From: Paracentrotus lividus
Taxonomy: Eukaryota > Echinodermata > Echinoidea > Camarodonta > Echinidae
Direction of reading: 5' to 3'
Assembly: GCA_940671915.1 (NCBI GenBank)
Contig: CALNVZ010003434.1
Location: 42,308,025 to 42,372,024 of the forward strand
Length of the DNA: 64,000 bases
Positions 61,070 to 64,000 of this stretch are shown here, in pieces. The position numbers and the translations under genes were made by a program. Below the pieces are notes generated by a model. That model did no database searches and was not told the origin of the DNA. It saw only the letters and a program-made list of their open reading frames with translations. Position 1 is the first letter of the stretch; each line of letters starts with the position of its first letter.

Positions 61070-61685
61070 CGAAGTATGGACAAGATACTATATCTTGGGA
61101 TGAGAAGTGGAAGAGCGCCGCGCCTAGTTTGCCTCGCTTACATTTAAAACTGGTCATAATCAAAATGCCACTGCCAACTGACCCTGAAACGAAAATAAGA
61201 AAGAAAAAACAAAAAAGTCCACATAAAAGAACAAACATGAACGTGCAAGACTATCGAGGTGACCTCCTCCGAAAGGAGTGTCTGAAACAACAACCCTCTT
61301 TGGCATCTTATATAGATGTCTCGCCACCCCTCCCTAACATCTAATTTGTTTCAAATGCAAGTCAGAATTGAGCAAAGGAAAACTAAAGAAAACCATTCAT
61401 CTGGACTATTACATTATCCTTATCATACTCATGTCTATTACATACGGCATTCACACTGAATCTGGATTAAAAGTTCAACGGACCAGTTACCAAGTATAAC
61501 TGGCACATCTTATATTATATTGTTGTATTGTACTACCTTCATTGAGATTTATTTAAACATAAAAGGTCATACAACGGAACACGTTTAAATCGCCCTACAC
61601 CTTTCAAATATGTGCATCTTTTATACATTCACTCCAATTCAGTTTACCAATTCTAGGATGCTACATGCAATTCAATTAAAATGTC
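61070..61685. other. Flank between LINE and satellite
   Basis: A 71-codon plus-strand frame (61129-61344) begins PRLHLKL and is rich in lysine; not recognised. Nothing else supported. Confidence 0.35.
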
Positions 61686-61689
61686 CAAA

Positions 61690-63700
61690 TAATCAATCCA
61701 TCTCTTGAACTGGGTGTGTCCATATACGTTTCTTTGAAAACATATCAATGAGAACAGGATTAACTTAAAAAAGGGATGCATCGCACTGTAGCAATTGACA
61801 TTAACACAAGAGATTCATCCTCCCTTCCTCCCCCCCCCCCATCCCATTAAAATAATTGCATTACACCACTTATGTTGATACATAGAATAATCAAAACAAG
61901 CAATCCAGTTCTTGAACTGCATGGGTGTCCATACGTCCCCTTTGAAACATATCAATGAAACAGGTTTAAGGAACAGAAAGGATTATGTACTGTAGCAATT
62001 GACATTAACACGTGCAATAGACCCTCCGTTCCTCTTCCCTCCTCACTCACCCATTAAATAGTTGCATTTACATCATTTATGTGATTAAAAGATAATTATA
62101 ACAAGCAATTCAGTCTCTTGAACTAGGTATGTCCATCCTCCCTTTGAAACATATCAAATGAGAAATGGAGTTAAGGAAAAGAAAGGATGCATCGTACTGT
62201 AGCAATTGACATTAACATGAATGACTCCTCCCTCCTCCTCCCTCCTTCCAATTAAAATAATTGCATTTAGACCTTTACGTTGATTACATAGAATATTTAA
62301 AAAAAGCAATTATTCAGCTCTTGAACTGGGTGTGTCCTACCTCCTTTGAAACATATCAGTGATAACAGGGTTAAGAAAAAAAGGATGCATCGAACTGTAA
62401 CAATCTTTCACTCCCCATTCCCATTAAATAATTAGCATTTACACCATTTATGTTGATAACATAGAATAATCAAAACAAGCAATCCAGTTTCTTGAACTGG
62501 GTGTGCATACGTCCCCTTGAAACATATCAATGGGGACAAGGTTTAAGGAACAAAAAGGATGATCGTACTGTATGCAATTGACATTAACACCAGTGCATGC
62601 CTCCTCCTCTCCCCCCCCCACCCCATTAAAATAGTTTGCATTTACACCATTATGTTGATAACAAAGAATAAAAAACAAGCAATCCAGTCTCTTGAACTGG
62701 TGGTGTGCCATACGTCCCTTTGAAACTATCAATGAGAACAGGGTTAAGGAAAGAAAGGATATCGTACTGTAGCAATTGACATTAAAACCGTGCATAGACC
62801 CCTCCGTCCTCTTCCTCCTCCAACTCCCATTAAAATAGTTTGGCATTTACATCATTTATGTTGATTACAAAAGAATATTAAACAAGCAATTCAGTCTCTT
62901 GAACTGGTTGTCCATACCTCCCTTGAAACATGATCAATTGAGAATGGAGTTAAGGAAAAGAAAGGATGCATCGTACTGTAGCAATTGGACATTACATGAA
63001 TGACTCCTCCTTCCTCCCTCCCTCCTTCCCATTAAAATAATTTGCATTTAGACCATTTACGTTGATTACATAGAATAATAATAATAAAAAAAGCAATTAT
63101 TCAGTCTCTTGAACTGGGTGTGTCCCTACCTCCTTTTGAAACATATCAGTGATAACAGGGTTAAGAAAAAGAAAGGATGCATCGAACTGTAACAATCTTT
63201 TCACTCCCCCATTCCCATTAAAATAATTAGCATTTACACCATTTATGTTGATAACATAGAATAATCAAAACAAGCAATCCAGTTTCTTGAACTGGGTGTG
63301 CCATACGTCCCCTTTGAAACATATCAATGGGGACAGGTTTAAGGAAACAAAAAGGATGATCGTACTGTATAGCAATTGACATTAACACCGTGCATAGACC
63401 CCTCCGTCCTCTTCCCTCCTCCACTCCCATTAAAATAGTTTGCATTTACACCATTTATGTTGATTACAAAGAATAATTAAAACAAGCAATCCAGTCTCTT
63501 GAACTGGGTGTGTCCATACCTCCCCTTTGAAACGTATCAATGAGAATGGAGTTAAGGAAAAGAAAGGATGCATCGTACTGTAGCAATTGACATTAACATG
63601 AATGACTCCTCCTTCCTCCCTCCCTCCTTCCAATTAAAATAATTTGCATTTAGACCATTTACATTGATTACATTGAGTAATCAAACATGCATTGTAGTTA
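61690..63700. repeat. Satellite array, unit about 197 bp, higher-order period about 790 bp
   Basis: Ten units share ctcttgaactgggtgtg, tgaaacatatcaatgag, gcaattgacattaac, a C/T-rich tract and attaaaataatttgcattt. Anchor positions are near 61707, 61912, 62119, 62319, 62490, 62690, 62896, 63106, 63289 and 63497; a worn eleventh may lie near 63774. Units four apart resemble each other most (62490 with 63289; 62319 with 63106), so a four-unit block has been duplicated. Frames of 67-132 codons on the minus strand are repeat artefacts. Confidence 0.9.
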
Positions 63701-64000
63701 TATGCAGCACAAAATCTTTCTTGAGTCATGCTCTTTTATCTTCTCTCTGACATAATAGCAATACAGAATTCAGTCTCTTAAATTTGGGTGTGTAAATAGG
63801 TTCCCTGGGAAACATGTCAATGAGAACAGGTCATCGTAACTAAACTAGATGGTATTGACATATGAAAGAGTTGTTACTAAGATTTTTCAAACCACACCTG
63901 CACGTAATTAATCTGTGTCTTTTGTTATCAAATAATTAAATAATGTGGTCCTTTAATTGCATGAAACCTGCCTTTAATTGCCGATAAAAGTGATACAATT
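63701..64000. other. Right edge, satellite fading out
   Basis: One worn unit-like stretch (cagtctcttaaatttgggtg) and AT-rich sequence; no gene seen. Confidence 0.4.

Noticed and set aside
61690-63700. Protein-coding frames of 67-132 codons on the minus strand
   Set aside because: They repeat with the satellite unit and arise from it.

Overview
This is AT-rich animal genomic DNA, probably from a marine invertebrate deuterostome. An echinoderm is my best guess, from the flavour of the repeats and the SAMHD1-like gene; the species cannot be fixed from sequence alone. No bacterial gene layout is present. The window is dominated by inverted-repeat (foldback and MITE-type) elements, LINE remains, minisatellites and one satellite array.

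One host gene is recognisable: a SAMHD1-like HD-domain (dNTPase family) gene on the minus strand. Five exons were found by reading the minus strand and checking splice sites and phases: 51191-51031, 42384-42204, 17545-17393, 10035-9832 and 1607-1551. They run in SAMHD1 order, stay open, and have AG/GT borders. The gene spans at least 49.6 kb and continues beyond the left edge. At least one exon upstream of 51191, and one between 9832 and 1607, were not confidently found. The striking point is the active site. In human SAMHD1 numbering, metal ligands H167, H206 and D311 read Q, Y and N; H210 and H215 read Q and R; D207 and H233 remain. Several allosteric-site residues (D137, Q142, R145, N119, R333, R352, K354) are kept. 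This looks like a pseudoenzyme, not an active dNTPase.

Layout: 1-1890 last recognised exon and flank; 1892-4505 a large TA-flanked inverted repeat; 4870-8790 dispersed repeat R1, a foldback, an AT microsatellite and a tandem triplication; 8790-10040 intron plus exon; 10166-17310 several foldbacks, a LINE 3' end and mariner-type MITEs close to the exon at 17393; 17794-23430 nested foldbacks; 23442-24506 two interleaved inverted repeats carrying tRNA-like segments; 24979-34520 a four-level nest of mobile elements that includes a split-direct-repeat (PAT/Ngaro-like) element; 34746-41965 more foldbacks, a 1.3 kb direct duplication and two opposed minisatellites; 42204-42384 exon; 42500-49375 G-rich repeats, a circularly permuted inverted block and another foldback; 49622-50665 mariner-type foldback; 51031-51191 exon; 51281-51570 LINE scrap; 53120-55917 GC-rich island, R1 copy and foldback; 56553-61069 an L1/Tx1-like LINE ORF2; 61690-63700 a roughly 197 bp satellite with a four-unit higher-order period.

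All the material between exons of the SAMHD1-like gene is therefore intron packed with long inverted repeats, so its pre-mRNA should fold into many long hairpins.
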